Assembly: GCF_014696615.1 (NCBI RefSeq)
Contig: NZ_JACJQJ010000028.1
Coordinates: 1-64,000, forward strand
Direction: 5' to 3'
DNA from: Nostoc linckia FACHB-104
Lineage (GTDB): Bacteria; Cyanobacteriota; Cyanobacteriia; Cyanobacteriales; Nostocaceae
DNA: 64,000 nt
The position numbers and the translations under genes were made by a program. Below are positions 35,972 through 45,910 of the stretch, one piece after another. A model generated the notes under the pieces. The model saw only the letters and a list, made by a program, of their open reading frames with translations, searched no databases and had not been told where the DNA came from. The stretch's first letter is position 1. The number at the start of each line of letters is the position of its first letter.

Positions 35972-36279
35972 ATCAATTTTTAATTTGATTTCCAAAACTC
36001 AAGAATCAGCCCATCCGGGAAATTCAAAATACAAAATTATAATACTCACGAATAAATTTATTTACTCTAAATAAGAACGCTTCATACTTGTACCAATACA
36101 AGAAAAAGTTATCTGGGCAACATTTTAGTTTTAATACCCTAATTATTTATGAGGTTTTTTATGACTTTATAGTTCATACTCACAAGTTCCTCAACTTCTA
36201 GCTTTAAATTTGGATTAAATCCAAATTTTTAGATTGATTTTTGATACCAGTGTATGTTTGATTTTATGAAGGGGCAAGT
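35972..36279. other. AT-rich divergent spacer with hairpin
   Basis: It separates the giant kinase from the divergent radical SAM gene. An AAATTTGGAT/ATCCAAATTT hairpin followed by TT lies near 36206-36230. No promoter could be assigned with confidence. Confidence 0.45.
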
Positions 36280-37101
36280 ATGAGTGCTACAGCATACAAA
36301 CAATATCCATCCTGTTCTTCTGTCTATGGCCCAGTAGAATCTTGGCGATTTGGGCGATCGCTGGGCATAGATCCTATTGGTTCACGATCTACCTGTTCCT
36401 TCCACTGCATCTACTGCCAGTTGGGAAAAATAGAGAGCAGAACAACTGAACGCCAAATTTTTGTACCTACATCTCAAATTGTTGATGAGTTGGAGGCTAT
36501 GGAAACACTAGATAATGTAGATACAGTCACCCTGAGCGGTAGTGGTGAACCTACACTAGCCCTGAATTTAGAGAAAATTATCGGTGTTGTCAAAAGAATT
36601 ACTAAAAAGCCAACTGTAGTTTTGACTAATAGCACCTTGCTATGCGATCCCAGAGTCCGTAGAGATTTGATCGCGGCAGATACGGTAGCTGCAAAACTAG
36701 ATGCCATTTCGTCAAATCAATTGCAGCAAGTCAATCGCTGTGTAGAGACAATTAATCTACCCAGCCTTGTGGCAGGAATCGAGCAATTTCGTCAGGAATA
36801 TTCAGGAAATTTGGCTATTCAAACAATGGTCTTGTCTCCTTGGACACCAGAAAGGATCATGGATTACATCCAAATCCTTCATATTCTGCAACCGGATGAG
36901 GTTCAACTCAATATTCCTTCCCGTCCCCGTGTTTTGGTACGCCAATTAGATGCGCGTGGTAACGATATTCTCCAACCAGCCCCTTACCTCGTACAAAACC
37001 TTAGATGCGTCAGCACAAGCGTCTTAGCTTCGCTAGCTAATCAAATTCACAATGCAGTGAAAATCCCAGTGCGTTATCCAGGAATGGCTGTGCTGGTTTA
37101 G
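36280..37101 (+). CDS. Radical SAM protein (COG0731-like)
   Basis: A 273-residue iron-sulphur enzyme. The cluster motif is CSFHCIYC (CxxxCxxC), followed by a GSGEPTL motif that replaces the usual GGEP. The arrangement resembles the TYW1-related Fe-S oxidoreductase group of short radical SAM proteins. Reaction and substrate are unknown. ATG 36280 has AGGGG at about 6 bases. A second radical SAM gene lies 180 bases downstream on the same strand, separated by palindromic repeats. Confidence 0.88.
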   Translation: MSATAYKQYPSCSSVYGPVESWRFGRSLGIDPIGSRSTCSFHCIYCQLGKIESRTTERQIFVPTSQIVDELEAMETLDNVDTVTLSGSGEPTLALNLEKIIGVVKRITKKPTVVLTNSTLLCDPRVRRDLIAADTVAAKLDAISSNQLQQVNRCVETINLPSLVAGIEQFRQEYSGNLAIQTMVLSPWTPERIMDYIQILHILQPDEVQLNIPSRPRVLVRQLDARGNDILQPAPYLVQNLRCVSTSVLASLANQIHNAVKIPVRYPGMAVLV

Positions 37102-37222
37102 AGAGACGTGATTAATCGCGTCTGTACAAGAGTCCTGAGTCAAGAGTGGGGACAATAGGGTTCGGATAACACAAATCGATTGACGTTTAAATCCTGTAGA
37201 GACGCAATTTATTGCGTCTTGA
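37102..37222. repeat. Two GAGACGCGATTAATCGCGTCTC-type palindromes
   Basis: Diverged copies near 37104-37124 and 37197-37220 (GTAGAGACGCAA with TTGCGTCT). A perfect copy is at 43177-43204. Confidence 0.8.
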
Positions 37223-37281
37223 CTGAGCAAACAGTCAGTTATGAGTTTATTTAACAGCTAAAGCTTCAAAGGAGGAAAAAG

Positions 37282-37908
37282 ATGGAATCCCAGCCAAATA
37301 ACCCATCGCAACAACTTATAGAAATTCCCCCTGAGCATCTTAATATTATGGGCTACGTTGATGAATCTGAAGTTAACGGCCCTGGTTGTCGTGCTGTTGT
37401 TTGGGTGCAAGGTTGTTCCCGCGAATGTCCTGGCTGTTTTAATCCAGCATCTTGGTCATTCGCGGTCAACCAATTAATATCTGTTGATACCCTTGCTGAA
37501 AATATCCTGAAAAAGCCGCGCAATACAGGGGTAACTTTCTCTGGTGGCGAACCCTTTTGGCAAGCACCTGCATTGGCATCTTTAGCACGTAAGCTGAAAG
37601 CTGCTGGATTAAATGTGATGTCATTTACTGGGTTTACTTTAAAGCAGCTGCAATCAGAATCTGCTCCCCCAGGTTCGCAAGATTTGTTAGAACAACTAGA
37701 TATTCTGATTGATGGGCCGTTTGTGGAATCTTTGGCGATCCATTCTCCTAATTCTCCAGTCTCATCCAGCAATCAACGAGTTAACATCTTTAATCCTGAT
37801 TTCCAAGACAAAATTACCTGGGCTAGCGACCAGATAGAAATTCACGTCTTTAAAGATGGTAGTCGGTTGGTGACTGGCTACCAAAGTTTGTGGCAGCAGG
37901 TGGAGTAG
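37282..37908 (+). CDS. NrdG/PflA-type radical SAM activating protein
   Basis: A 208-residue member of the glycyl-radical activating enzyme group. The cluster motif is CSRECPGC (CxxxCxxC); TFSGGEPFWQ is the SAM-binding GGE motif; DILIDGPFVE follows the NrdG pattern. ATG 37282 has a strong AGGAGG site. No glycyl-radical enzyme gene is in the window, so the partner is unknown; in aerobic cyanobacteria such proteins are often of unclear role. Confidence 0.85.
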   Translation: MESQPNNPSQQLIEIPPEHLNIMGYVDESEVNGPGCRAVVWVQGCSRECPGCFNPASWSFAVNQLISVDTLAENILKKPRNTGVTFSGGEPFWQAPALASLARKLKAAGLNVMSFTGFTLKQLQSESAPPGSQDLLEQLDILIDGPFVESLAIHSPNSPVSSSNQRVNIFNPDFQDKITWASDQIEIHVFKDGSRLVTGYQSLWQQVE

Positions 37909-38025
37909 GTTGGGGAGATGAGGAGGCAGAGGGGGGCAGGGAGCAGGGGGATGAGGGGACAAGGGGACAAATTGCAATTACCAATTACCCATTACCAATG
38001 CGCCATGCCCAATGCCCCATGCCCA
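37909..38025. repeat. STRR arrays (CAATTAC and CAATGCC types)
   Basis: Short arrays of CAATTAC and CCCAATGC-type heptamers and G-rich stretches lie between convergent genes. Nothing else is seen. Confidence 0.75.
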
Positions 38026-38532
38026 TTACTTAATTTCTTTGAAATCTTCGATTGTGAGATATAACTCTTCATCGGCCATCTGACTGTTGTAATCGATGTT
38101 AACTTGAGTCGGATAGCCGAGTTTTTTGTTGTAATTGACATTCATACTGGATGCTCTTTTGGCGATCGCATCCCGAATTACATTGAAAACTTTGGGCATT
38201 GTACTGTATTCCTGAAATAACTCGGGATTGACTTTTTTACCATTTTTATCGGTAATTGAAGTTGTTTGCCCGTTACGCACTTCAATTGTTACTGGGCCTC
38301 TGGCTTCTTCTGTACAGAAACAACTTCTACTAACTTTGTAGCGATAATTGCGGATTCTTTGCTGACTCCATACCCGGCGATTCTGTCTAAATTCCTGTAA
38401 GTTTGTGTTAGCGATCGCTGATGACTGTGCTATTTGTGCTGGAGATTGAGATATTGCTGGTTTGTTTAAACCCAAAGCCAGTAATAATCCTGTACTGACT
38501 AATCCAGTACTAACAATAATACTTAAGCGCAT
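38026..38532 (-). CDS. Secreted DUF6174-like protein
   Basis: A 168-residue exported protein. An N-terminal signal peptide (about 1-28, ending near PAISQSPA) precedes a domain with WSQQRIRNYRYKVSRSCFC and VTIEVRNGQTTSI, which matches the DUF6174 pattern of Trp, Tyr and paired Cys. The role is unknown. ATG 38532 is the start. It is convergent with the radical SAM gene. Confidence 0.7.
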   Translation of the reverse strand: MRLSIIVSTGLVSTGLLLALGLNKPAISQSPAQIAQSSAIANTNLQEFRQNRRVWSQQRIRNYRYKVSRSCFCTEEARGPVTIEVRNGQTTSITDKNGKKVNPELFQEYSTMPKVFNVIRDAIAKRASSMNVNYNKKLGYPTQVNIDYNSQMADEELYLTIEDFKEIK

Positions 38533-39039
38533 ATAAATAAATTGAATGGTTATTTGAATGGTTATAAGTTATGAGAATTTGACAAAGCTTTTAAAGTTCC
38601 TGATGAGTTTTGCCAAGGTTAAATTTAGGTTTTTTAGTTAAATTTGCTACTGCATAATCTTGTAATTCTCTGTATGCTGAGTTCAATAACAGGAAAAAAC
38701 TGATCGCATCTGTGCCAAAATTAACTCTTCTTTAGATATGAGCGATCGCCAGAAATCAGCAATATCTTGCTTAAAACCCTTAATAGTTCCTTAATCTTTA
38801 GTGGCTGTAACTCTCTTCATTACCTCAACTACAGCACTCAACTTGATAACTACAGGATTTCTCTGAGGTACATTTTTAAGTTAGCTATTATACTATATTC
38901 ACTCTATTTACGTCTTATATCTAAAGATAGAGAATATTGTTTATCTCATATTTGGAAATTATGACCTGAGAAGGGTTAATTTCCAAATGCAACGGCCCTA
39001 GCAAACCTGCCTATTTACTTTTAGTGCAACCGAGGTCAG
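38533..39039. other. Intergenic region, divergent
   Basis: About 500 bases with two HIP1-like sites and AT-rich stretches. A possible 65-codon frame (38767-38964) has neither a good start signal nor recognisable content, so I leave it uncalled. Confidence 0.4.
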
Positions 39040-40062
39040 ATGTCGCAACCTTCAAATCCAGTCACCCAGTGGGAACAACGTCGTGATGAGGCAACCCGCT
39101 ATTACAAGCGGGGTGAATTTCAAGAATATCTTGCACTTGCAACCGAAAATTTAAAGTTGGCTAGAATAATCCCAGACCGAGCCCGAGAAGGTTACGCATT
39201 AAATGACATTGGACTGGCTCACCTCGGTTGCTGGCAACCTGATAAAGCATTGGATTGTTTTAAGGAAGCATTATCCCTGGCTCAAGAATTTGGCAATGTG
39301 CGAGCCGAGGCGACTGCACTCAGCAATTTAGGTTCTACCTACAGTCGTATAGGAAAGTTTTCCCTAGCTTTAGCATCTTTTGAAAAAGCACTGCAAATTT
39401 TCCGGCAATTAGAAGATGCTCAAGGTGAAGTTTCTACTCTTAATGATGTAGCACTGGTTTACACCAGATTGGGAGAGCCAAAACGAGCGCTATTGCTGCA
39501 AAATCAAATTTTGGCTATGCGTCGCTTACTGGGAGACTTTTCTGGCGAGGCGACAACCTTAAATGGCATTGGGTTTGCCTACAGCGCCTTGGGTCAGCAA
39601 GAGCAGGCTCTAGAATATTTTGAAGCAGCATTGCCAATTCAAAAAGCTGTTAAGAATGTAGTTGGTGAAGCTACTACCTTGAATAATATTGCCTCTATCT
39701 ACAGTGATTTAGGGCAACCAAAAAAAGCACTATTGCTTTATCATCAAGTACTATTGACACGTCGGGCACTCAAAGACCTCTCTGGTGAAGCCACCACTTT
39801 GAATAACCTTGGTTTTACCTACAACAGCATTGCAAATCATACCCAAGCACTCAAATATTACAAGCAAGCTGTGGCGATTTATCAACACCTAGGCGATCGC
39901 CTAGGAGAAAGTTCGACTCTCTTGAACATGGGCAGCCTTTACGCCACCAGAAGACGTAAAAAATTAGCGCTATCCTGCTACCAAAATGCTCAAGAGTTAG
40001 CTCAGGAAGTCGAATATCAGCCACTATTGGAAAAGGTACAGCAGTTTATTAAGGCGCTGTAA
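39040..40062 (+). CDS. Tetratricopeptide (TPR_12-type) repeat protein
   Basis: A 340-residue soluble protein made of seven or so 40-residue TPR units (for example GEATTLNNIASIYSDLGQP and GEATTLNNLGFTYNSIANH), the long-spaced kind found in kinesin light chain-like and regulatory TPR proteins. It has no signal peptide and no catalytic domain. The role is probably protein-protein scaffolding; partners are unknown. The start is ATG 39040. Confidence 0.88.
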   Translation: MSQPSNPVTQWEQRRDEATRYYKRGEFQEYLALATENLKLARIIPDRAREGYALNDIGLAHLGCWQPDKALDCFKEALSLAQEFGNVRAEATALSNLGSTYSRIGKFSLALASFEKALQIFRQLEDAQGEVSTLNDVALVYTRLGEPKRALLLQNQILAMRRLLGDFSGEATTLNGIGFAYSALGQQEQALEYFEAALPIQKAVKNVVGEATTLNNIASIYSDLGQPKKALLLYHQVLLTRRALKDLSGEATTLNNLGFTYNSIANHTQALKYYKQAVAIYQHLGDRLGESSTLLNMGSLYATRRRKKLALSCYQNAQELAQEVEYQPLLEKVQQFIKAL

Positions 40063-40099
40063 GGATTGGGGACTGTGAAAAGGCAAGGGGGGCAGGGAG

Positions 40100-40200
40100 C
40101 AGGGAGCAGGGGAGAAATAACAAACACCCAACACCAATTACCAATTACCCATTACCCATTACCCATTACCAATGCCCAATGCCCAATGCCCCATGCCCCA
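40100..40200. repeat. STRR arrays (CAATTAC, CCATTAC and CAATGCC)
   Basis: Tandem heptamers, notably four CCATTAC units and three CAATGCC units, fill the gap between convergent genes. Confidence 0.85.
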
Positions 40201-40204
40201 TCCA

Positions 40205-40720
40205 TTAGAATCTATAACCTACTCCAGTTTGGAAGCTAACGGCATCAGCATCACTATTTCTGTAAGCGTCAATGCCCCATTTAGCATCGCCATAGACGAT
40301 GACGTTGTTAGCAACTTGTGATTCTGCACCCAAGGTAACTACGGGTGCATTTTGATTACCTAGTGGGGTGTTTTTACCTTCATCAGTCACAAACGAGTAA
40401 CCGCCACCGAAGTAAACGTTAGTATTTTTGGCAATGGGCGCATCGTATGTAACTATAGGCATAATTGCAGTGGCATCACCACCAAACAGAACGGAACCCC
40501 GAAGCGACACAGGTGTTCTGGGCATAGTTACCCGTCCTTGCACGTTACCACCAAATTGAGCGTCATCATTTCCTTGTCCGCCACTAGTTGCACCGGCGGC
40601 AATACCAACGCCGATGTAGTTGCTGTCAGTACCAGCTGTTTGAGCAGAAGCCATTCCAGCGGAGAGGACAACAGAAGAAACAACAAGGGCAGAAGCTGTC
40701 AAAGCTTTGAGAAGTTTCAT
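40205..40720 (-). CDS. Small outer-membrane beta-barrel-like protein
   Basis: A 171-residue exported protein. The signal peptide ends at ASA-QT (about residue 26). The mature part alternates polar and hydrophobic residues with many Gly and ends in YRF, the terminal aromatic residue of many outer-membrane barrels. ATG 40720 has GGAG about 5 bases upstream. It is likely a small porin-like barrel; the function is unknown. Confidence 0.75.
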   Translation of the reverse strand: MKLLKALTASALVVSSVVLSAGMASAQTAGTDSNYIGVGIAAGATSGGQGNDDAQFGGNVQGRVTMPRTPVSLRGSVLFGGDATAIMPIVTYDAPIAKNTNVYFGGGYSFVTDEGKNTPLGNQNAPVVTLGAESQVANNVIVYGDAKWGIDAYRNSDADAVSFQTGVGYRF

Positions 40721-41014
40721 AATTTCTCCGCACTAGAGTTAAGTGCAATTAATGTTCTCTATTACTAGAATCCTCTTTTTGACAAATTTCACCCTCGCAC
40801 ACTAAGGTCATCCACTTGGTTGAATTGTTTTTCACACGATTGGGTGAAGTATGATGAAACAGTTTTGAGTAATAATTAATAAATACAAATCAATAAAATA
40901 AATGGCGATTTGTGGCTAAATAAATGAAGCGATCGCTACTACAAATCTAAGCACAAATGCCCTAGTTTAGAATAGCGATCGCTCTTAATATAAAATCGAC
41001 ATTTAACTGATGTT

Positions 41015-41500
41015 TTATGCGCTAGCTGCTGCTACAGCGTGTTCTGCAAAGACTTTCTCGATATTTTCTGGCTGTGTCATTGCCAAATATTGAGATGCCA
41101 TCTCTGGTGTTAGCAGTTCCAACATCACCTTGTTTTCTAACCAAAACTCCATGACATCAAAAAAGGATTCGCGGTTACAACGCACCACCCGCCAACCTTC
41201 ACGTTTGCCAATTAGCTCAATTTCTTCCTGGCTGGTAGGAACAGAAATGGCTGCATGGGTAGCTGTTAACCCACTAGAATTAGTTTCCTGTGTAAACTGA
41301 CAGGACTCGTTACCTTCACCGGGAGATAACTTCGTGTCTAAAGGATAAACTTCAATACCTGTGCCATATTCGTTCATGGGAAAAACCATATAGCTACCTG
41401 GGTGAGGAAAAAAAGGAAAAGCCTTTCCCTGCCAAACTTCAGCTATGACTTGGGCAACAAGTAAAGGATTTTGAGCAGCAATAGAAATGTGATGAATCAT
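41015..41500 (-). CDS. Glyoxalase/VOC-like protein, unknown function
   Basis: A 161-residue soluble protein beginning MIHHISIAAQNPLLVAQVIA, which resembles the first beta-alpha unit of the vicinal oxygen chelate fold, followed by PGSYMVFPMNEYGTGIEVYP. Metal-ligand positions beyond the initial His are unclear. The start is ATG 41500. The neighbours do not suggest a pathway. Confidence 0.6.
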   Translation of the reverse strand: MIHHISIAAQNPLLVAQVIAEVWQGKAFPFFPHPGSYMVFPMNEYGTGIEVYPLDTKLSPGEGNESCQFTQETNSSGLTATHAAISVPTSQEEIELIGKREGWRVVRCNRESFFDVMEFWLENKVMLELLTPEMASQYLAMTQPENIEKVFAEHAVAAASA

Positions 41501-42392
41501 GAAATGAAACTCCTGAAATATGATTAAGTTTCTAAATAAGCAGAGTCAGCAAAAAACCTGCTTTGAGCAATCAGGTTAGTCAAAGTTTTGATTATTATTA
41601 GCTTCAAATGAATGTTGTAAGTTTTCGTATTTTTTTGAGCAAATAATTTGCTTTTCTGCTTTAACTCTAATTTAGCCATTTTGAGAGAAAATAAAGCCGA
41701 AAGCTGAAATAGTTAGGCGCTAATAGAGATTTAAGCTTTTTATTGCTTACTAACACTATTTAGCTAATATATAGTGCTGGGAAACTATTATTACTAATAA
41801 AATTAGGCAGAAATACTGTTAACAGATATGCTATATCATTTTTACCAAGTAATACAGCTAGAATAGATGTAGTAAATATTGAAGATGAGCAATATTGCTG
41901 ATTTCACATCTCTTAAATCGTCTAATTTTCAAAATTTGTCGTTTTTAGCAACTGACTAAAGACTGATAGTAAGTTGCTGATTTAGTAAATCAAATTACGC
42001 CTTTGTACAGGCTCGTTTAGCACGTTTTTTGGTAGAATATTAAATATAGCAGTCCTAACTGAGTTATGGAAACTACTCATTGAGGTAGGGAACCGGGAAG
42101 AAAAATTTACAAATGTACTTTTTATTCACAAATGAAATATTACATACAGGGTTGTTGACTGTTAACGGTTGATAGTCAACAGTCAAAACTAATAGTTTTC
42201 ACCACTGAAAGATGAATTCTATATATAGATATAGAATACCTATTAAGGTAAATTAGCTAACTGCTATTAGATTTTAAATAACACAATTGCATTAAAAAAA
42301 TTAAGTATTTATTCATAAGAAATTGTAATTTACTGCATAGGTGAATTACACCAACCTAACTTTCATCTGTTATTAACTTTTCATTTTTGGCT
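41501..42392. other. Long AT-rich spacer
   Basis: About 890 bases without a supported gene. It contains one GTTGACTGTTAACGG-type repeat (about 42154-42190) related to the CAACAGT STRR. Promoters for the divergent genes must lie here, but none stands out. Confidence 0.45.
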
Positions 42393-43154
42393 ATGATTCC
42401 AAAATTACGTAAAGGTGTTTCTGTATTACTAGGTATGGGTACTGCTGTCGGTGTGGGATTAACTTCTCTTGCACCAGCTAGTGCAGTTCCTTGGGGTCAG
42501 CTACTATTTAATGGGATTCAGTTGTTGCAACTTTCCAACGTTTCCCCAAAGCAAACAGTTGCACTGGGTCAAAATATTCACCAGCAAGTAAAGCAAAATT
42601 ACAGATTAGATTCCAATGCTCAAACTAATGCTTACGTTAACCGTGTTGGTCAACGGTTAGCTAGAGCTAGTAACTGCTCAGAAATTCCTTTTCGCTTTTA
42701 TGTAGTCCGAGATTCTAGTATTAATGCATTCGCCACAACTGGTGGTTATGTATATGTCAATACTGGACTAATCAAAGCAACAGATAACGAAGACCAATTA
42801 GCATCAGTGATGGGACATGAAATTGCTCACATTTGCAACAACGACCTGATCAACAAATTGAAACAAACCCAGCTAGCTCAAGGTGCAGCCTCACTCGCTG
42901 GTTTAGACCAAAGTGCTGTAACTGCGATCGCTTACAAGTTGGCTGTAGATTTACCCAATAGCCGCGAAGCCGAATTTAACGCTGATGATAAAGGCTTACA
43001 GTATATGAGACGAGCCGGGTATAATCAAAGCGCTATGCCTGCATTCTTGAAAAAATTACTTCGCCAATCTTCTCAACCATCATTTTTAAGTAGCCACCCA
43101 GCAACACAAGAGCGGATTTCTGTGATTGAAAGAAAAATTTCTGCAGGTAGATAA
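42393..43154 (+). CDS. Exported M48-family zinc metallopeptidase
   Basis: A 253-residue periplasmic peptidase of the LoiP/BepA type. A signal peptide (about 1-30, ending ASA) is followed by the zinc motif HEIAH in VMGHEIAHICNN, the third ligand Glu in REAEFNADD, and a C-terminal LSSHPATQERI characteristic of M48 enzymes in envelope quality control. ATG 42393 is preferred to the TTG at 42387. It stands alone. A hairpin with a T-run, about 90 bases after the stop, may terminate it. Confidence 0.9.
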   Translation: MIPKLRKGVSVLLGMGTAVGVGLTSLAPASAVPWGQLLFNGIQLLQLSNVSPKQTVALGQNIHQQVKQNYRLDSNAQTNAYVNRVGQRLARASNCSEIPFRFYVVRDSSINAFATTGGYVYVNTGLIKATDNEDQLASVMGHEIAHICNNDLINKLKQTQLAQGAASLAGLDQSAVTAIAYKLAVDLPNSREAEFNADDKGLQYMRRAGYNQSAMPAFLKKLLRQSSQPSFLSSHPATQERISVIERKISAGR

Positions 43155-43176
43155 TTTGTCAAAAGGTCAATAACTT

Positions 43177-43204
43177 GTAGAGACGCGATTAATCGCGTCT
43201 CTAC
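43177..43204. repeat. Perfect 28-bp palindrome (GTAGAGACGCGATT and complement)
   Basis: Both arms match perfectly. Diverged copies lie at 37102-37222. It is a dispersed intergenic palindrome typical of Nostoc-type genomes. Confidence 0.9.
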
Positions 43205-43242
43205 TCAAAAGTCAATGCTAACGTTAACCCATTTGTAGAGAG

Positions 43243-43278
43243 CCTGAAGGCATTTTTAGTTAACGCCTTCAGGTTTTT
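43243..43278 (+). terminator. Intrinsic-terminator-like hairpin
   Basis: CCTGAAGGC and GCCTTCAGG arms (9 bp) with a 13-base loop, followed by five T. It is about 90 bases after the M48 peptidase stop. Confidence 0.65.
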
Positions 43279-43389
43279 GATTAACGAGTTCTCATTAATA
43301 GAAAACATCAACTCATTTGTTCCGAACGCCTTGATGTAATAGTTATCGAGAAAGCCAGAACCCTTTTACCCTTAACCCTTCTCCTGCAA

Positions 43390-43424
43390 AGATGCTACGC
43401 GTAGCTTGCTTCCCCGCAGGGGTA
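43390..43424. repeat. GCTACGCGTAGC palindromic repeat, copy 1
   Basis: GCTACGCGTAGCTTGCTTCC followed by CCGCAGGGG. The inverse-oriented relative is at 53918-53953. Confidence 0.75.
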
Positions 43425-43723
43425 CACCTTTTCCCAAGTATTCCTTTACCCGACTTTGTAGGTGTGTTGCGAAAGTGATATCGGCGGAGGCTGATATAGG
43501 ACAATAAAGCTTGTTCAGAATTTGAGCATTATTTTTTGATCAATCACAACTACCCACGAGTAGCAATCAGCTTGTTGGGTATTGGGATATTTACTGATAG
43601 GGTCTTCCAGTTTTGGAGTTAATGCGATCGCTCAACTGCGGAACTGAACAGTTACATTTATCTCAAGGATTTCCAAACGTTGGTAAGACCCGTAACCTCA
43701 TTATTAACAAAATATTTGGGATT

Positions 43724-45073
43724 ATGGATGTATTACAACGTCGCATGGGTCTTGAGCAAGAGTTTTTCCTAGTAGATGAGACAGGCGAACTCAGCAATCG
43801 TGGCAATGAATTTTTGCAGGGTTGTCATTTGATGGCAGAAACTCAAGGCTTAAACCCTAATTACTTTGTGCCAGAGTTTGTCAAAAGTATTGTAGAAATT
43901 AATACTCCACCAGCTTACTCTGGCTCAGAGCTAGCTACAGAGTATTTAAAAAATGTCAAATTAGCGTTAGTTGTAGCGCGGCAAATGGGTTTACGGCTTT
44001 ATCCTCTGTCTAGCTACCCTTTGCATATTATGCCTGTGATGCGCGACCATCCAAATTATCATATCCAAGCGCGAACAGTCGGCTATGATCGCTTTTTGCA
44101 CGCGGGGAAATGTACGGGTGTACACCTACATTTAGAAGTAGCACCTGGGGTAATCGATCCGCGCGTGGCGGTATCCTATGAGTCTACAGCAACAGAGCGA
44201 GAGGAATTACTTAATATCTACAACTTAGCTACCGCTTTTGACTCAGCATTAATTTCTTTGGCGCGTGCTTGTCCTTTTTATGAGGGTGAGGCGATTGGGT
44301 TAGCTGCTCACACAATTCGTTATCGCGGTAGTGAAATCTTTGGTTGGGATGGTGTATATACTTATTTACAGCCAGTTGGCGGATTGATGCCTTATGCCGA
44401 AAACGTAGAAAGCTTAGTTGAGCAGCAATTTGCCCGCTATTATGCTTGGCTACAAGCCTTAGATAAAGCTGGAATCGAACGCCAGCAGTTTTTAAAGGCG
44501 GGAGGAAGCTTATTGAAATCAGCATGGAATCCCATCAGGCTCAATAAACTGGGTACTGTAGAAATTAGATGTATTGACAGCAACTATCCATCAGTAATTA
44601 TTGCTGTGATTGCACTTTTAGAAAAAGCCGCCCATCGAGTCAGAAGTCAGCACTTAACAGTTAGACCAGCCAAAGAATTATATACCTTTGAAGTTAGCGG
44701 AAATTACCTGTGGGTGCCAGATTTTGAATATTTAAATGGCGAATTACTCTATGCTGCGGCGACAGAAGGAGTTAAACACCCGAAAGTTCAAGCTTATCTT
44801 GATTCTGTGTTGCAATTTGCCATTACCGATGGCGGCGAAGGTACAAAGTATTTAACAAAATTGCGATCGCAACTAGACCATTATCACAGTATAGAAGCGG
44901 ATATTTTGGAAGAATTTACCCCCACAACCGCTAAACTTTCTCGAGATGACGGTTTGCGTTTGGTAAGAGAGTGCTGTGACAAATTAGAAGCACAGGTATT
45001 AAGACTCGATACTCAGCACCCCTTAGCCGCTTTGGATCGGGAAGCTGAGGTTGTTAATTCTGTGAGGCGTTAG
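43724..45073 (+). CDS. Carboxylate-amine ligase, GCS2/YbdK family
   Basis: A protein of about 449 residues in the glutamate-cysteine ligase 2 / YbdK family, ATP-dependent carboxylate-amine ligases. The N-terminus RRMGLEQEFFLVDETGEL matches the family start, with FVKSIVEINTPP and GVHLHLEVAPG (metal and ATP site) following, and GTVEIRCIDSNYP later. Glutamate-cysteine ligase activity is possible but many members have unknown substrates. I prefer ATG 43724 because the family motif begins soon after; ATG 43622 or TTG 43613 would add about 35 residues. It is monocistronic. Confidence 0.82.
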   Translation: MDVLQRRMGLEQEFFLVDETGELSNRGNEFLQGCHLMAETQGLNPNYFVPEFVKSIVEINTPPAYSGSELATEYLKNVKLALVVARQMGLRLYPLSSYPLHIMPVMRDHPNYHIQARTVGYDRFLHAGKCTGVHLHLEVAPGVIDPRVAVSYESTATEREELLNIYNLATAFDSALISLARACPFYEGEAIGLAAHTIRYRGSEIFGWDGVYTYLQPVGGLMPYAENVESLVEQQFARYYAWLQALDKAGIERQQFLKAGGSLLKSAWNPIRLNKLGTVEIRCIDSNYPSVIIAVIALLEKAAHRVRSQHLTVRPAKELYTFEVSGNYLWVPDFEYLNGELLYAAATEGVKHPKVQAYLDSVLQFAITDGGEGTKYLTKLRSQLDHYHSIEADILEEFTPTTAKLSRDDGLRLVRECCDKLEAQVLRLDTQHPLAALDREAEVVNSVRR

Positions 45074-45075
45074 GG

Positions 45076-45112
45076 GTTGGGGACTGGGGACTGGGGACTG
45101 GGGACTGGGGAT
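45076..45112. repeat. STRR1-type array (GGGGACT)
   Basis: Four exact tandem heptamers lie just after the ligase stop codon. It is the same unit that is embedded in the ATPase frame at 1735-1765. Confidence 0.9.
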
Positions 45113-45227
45113 AAGGGGACAAGGGGAGGAATTACCAATTACCCCATACCCTATGCCCACTTCAACAAAAAGCGATCGCACCTCGATAATGAGTCAAAGT
45201 GCGATCGCCACCTTAGCCAAAACCTCA

Positions 45228-45698
45228 TTAACCGATATTTACCTTGACAACTTTTTGTTTGTCAGCTTCTGCTTTCGGTAAAGTGAGTTTAAGAATGCCA
45301 TCTTTATATTCGGCTTCTACCTTTTCATGTTGAATTTGGGACGGTAGGGGAATCACCCGTTGGAATTTACCATAGCGGAATTCCGAGCGAGCTACACCGT
45401 TTTCTTCGGTCTTAGTTTCAGATTTCCTCTCACCGCTAATAGAAACTGAATCGGTAGTTACTTCTACATTGATATCTTTTGCTTCCAATCCTGGGATTTC
45501 AAGTTTTAGGCGAATTGCATCATCAGTTTCTTCCATTTCCGCTGCTGGAACGAAGCCAAATCCGATACTTTCACCACCGTTAGTGGTTGGCATTAATTCC
45601 TCGAACAAGCGGTTCATTTGCCGTTGTAAAGTATCAATTTCGCGGAATGGTTCTACACGGTCAATATCCCGAAATGGATTCCAACGCATAAGTGCCAT
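45228..45698 (-). CDS. hspA: Small heat-shock protein (Hsp20/alpha-crystallin)
   Basis: A 156-residue ATP-independent chaperone that holds unfolding proteins and protects membranes. The alpha-crystallin domain spans about residues 45-145 (IRLKLEIPGLEAKDINVEVT), with YKDGILKLTLPKAE near the end. ATG 45698 (MALMRWNPFRDIDRV) follows GAGGTG; an in-frame TTG at 45719 is less likely. A 16-bp sequence occurs twice upstream. The 5' untranslated sequence has CCTC that could pair with the ribosome-binding GAGG, so an RNA thermometer is possible but not shown. Confidence 0.93.
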   Translation of the reverse strand: MALMRWNPFRDIDRVEPFREIDTLQRQMNRLFEELMPTTNGGESIGFGFVPAAEMEETDDAIRLKLEIPGLEAKDINVEVTTDSVSISGERKSETKTEENGVARSEFRYGKFQRVIPLPSQIQHEKVEAEYKDGILKLTLPKAEADKQKVVKVNIG

Positions 45699-45735
45699 AC
45701 TATCACCTCTAAGAAGCAATGTTTGGTTTGAGGAG

Positions 45736-45821
45736 GCTTAATCTCAAGCTTGCTTGTAGGTAAAAACTCTTGTCATTGTCAGCAATTAACTTTTTATTTC
45801 TTAAAGCTTAATCTCAAGCTT
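45736..45821. promoter_or_regulatory. Repeated 16-bp element upstream of hspA
   Basis: GCTTAATCTCAAGCTT occurs exactly at 45736-45751 and 45806-45821, 70 bases apart, upstream of hspA. It may be a regulator site. It does not match the CIRCE consensus I know. Confidence 0.5.
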
Positions 45822-45910
45822 CCTAATTAATAGATTAGTGCAACTTTATCAGTTGGTAAGTTCGGTTTTATGACAAAAACATATAGCAATAGCCGTACCT
45901 GTTTATAAGC

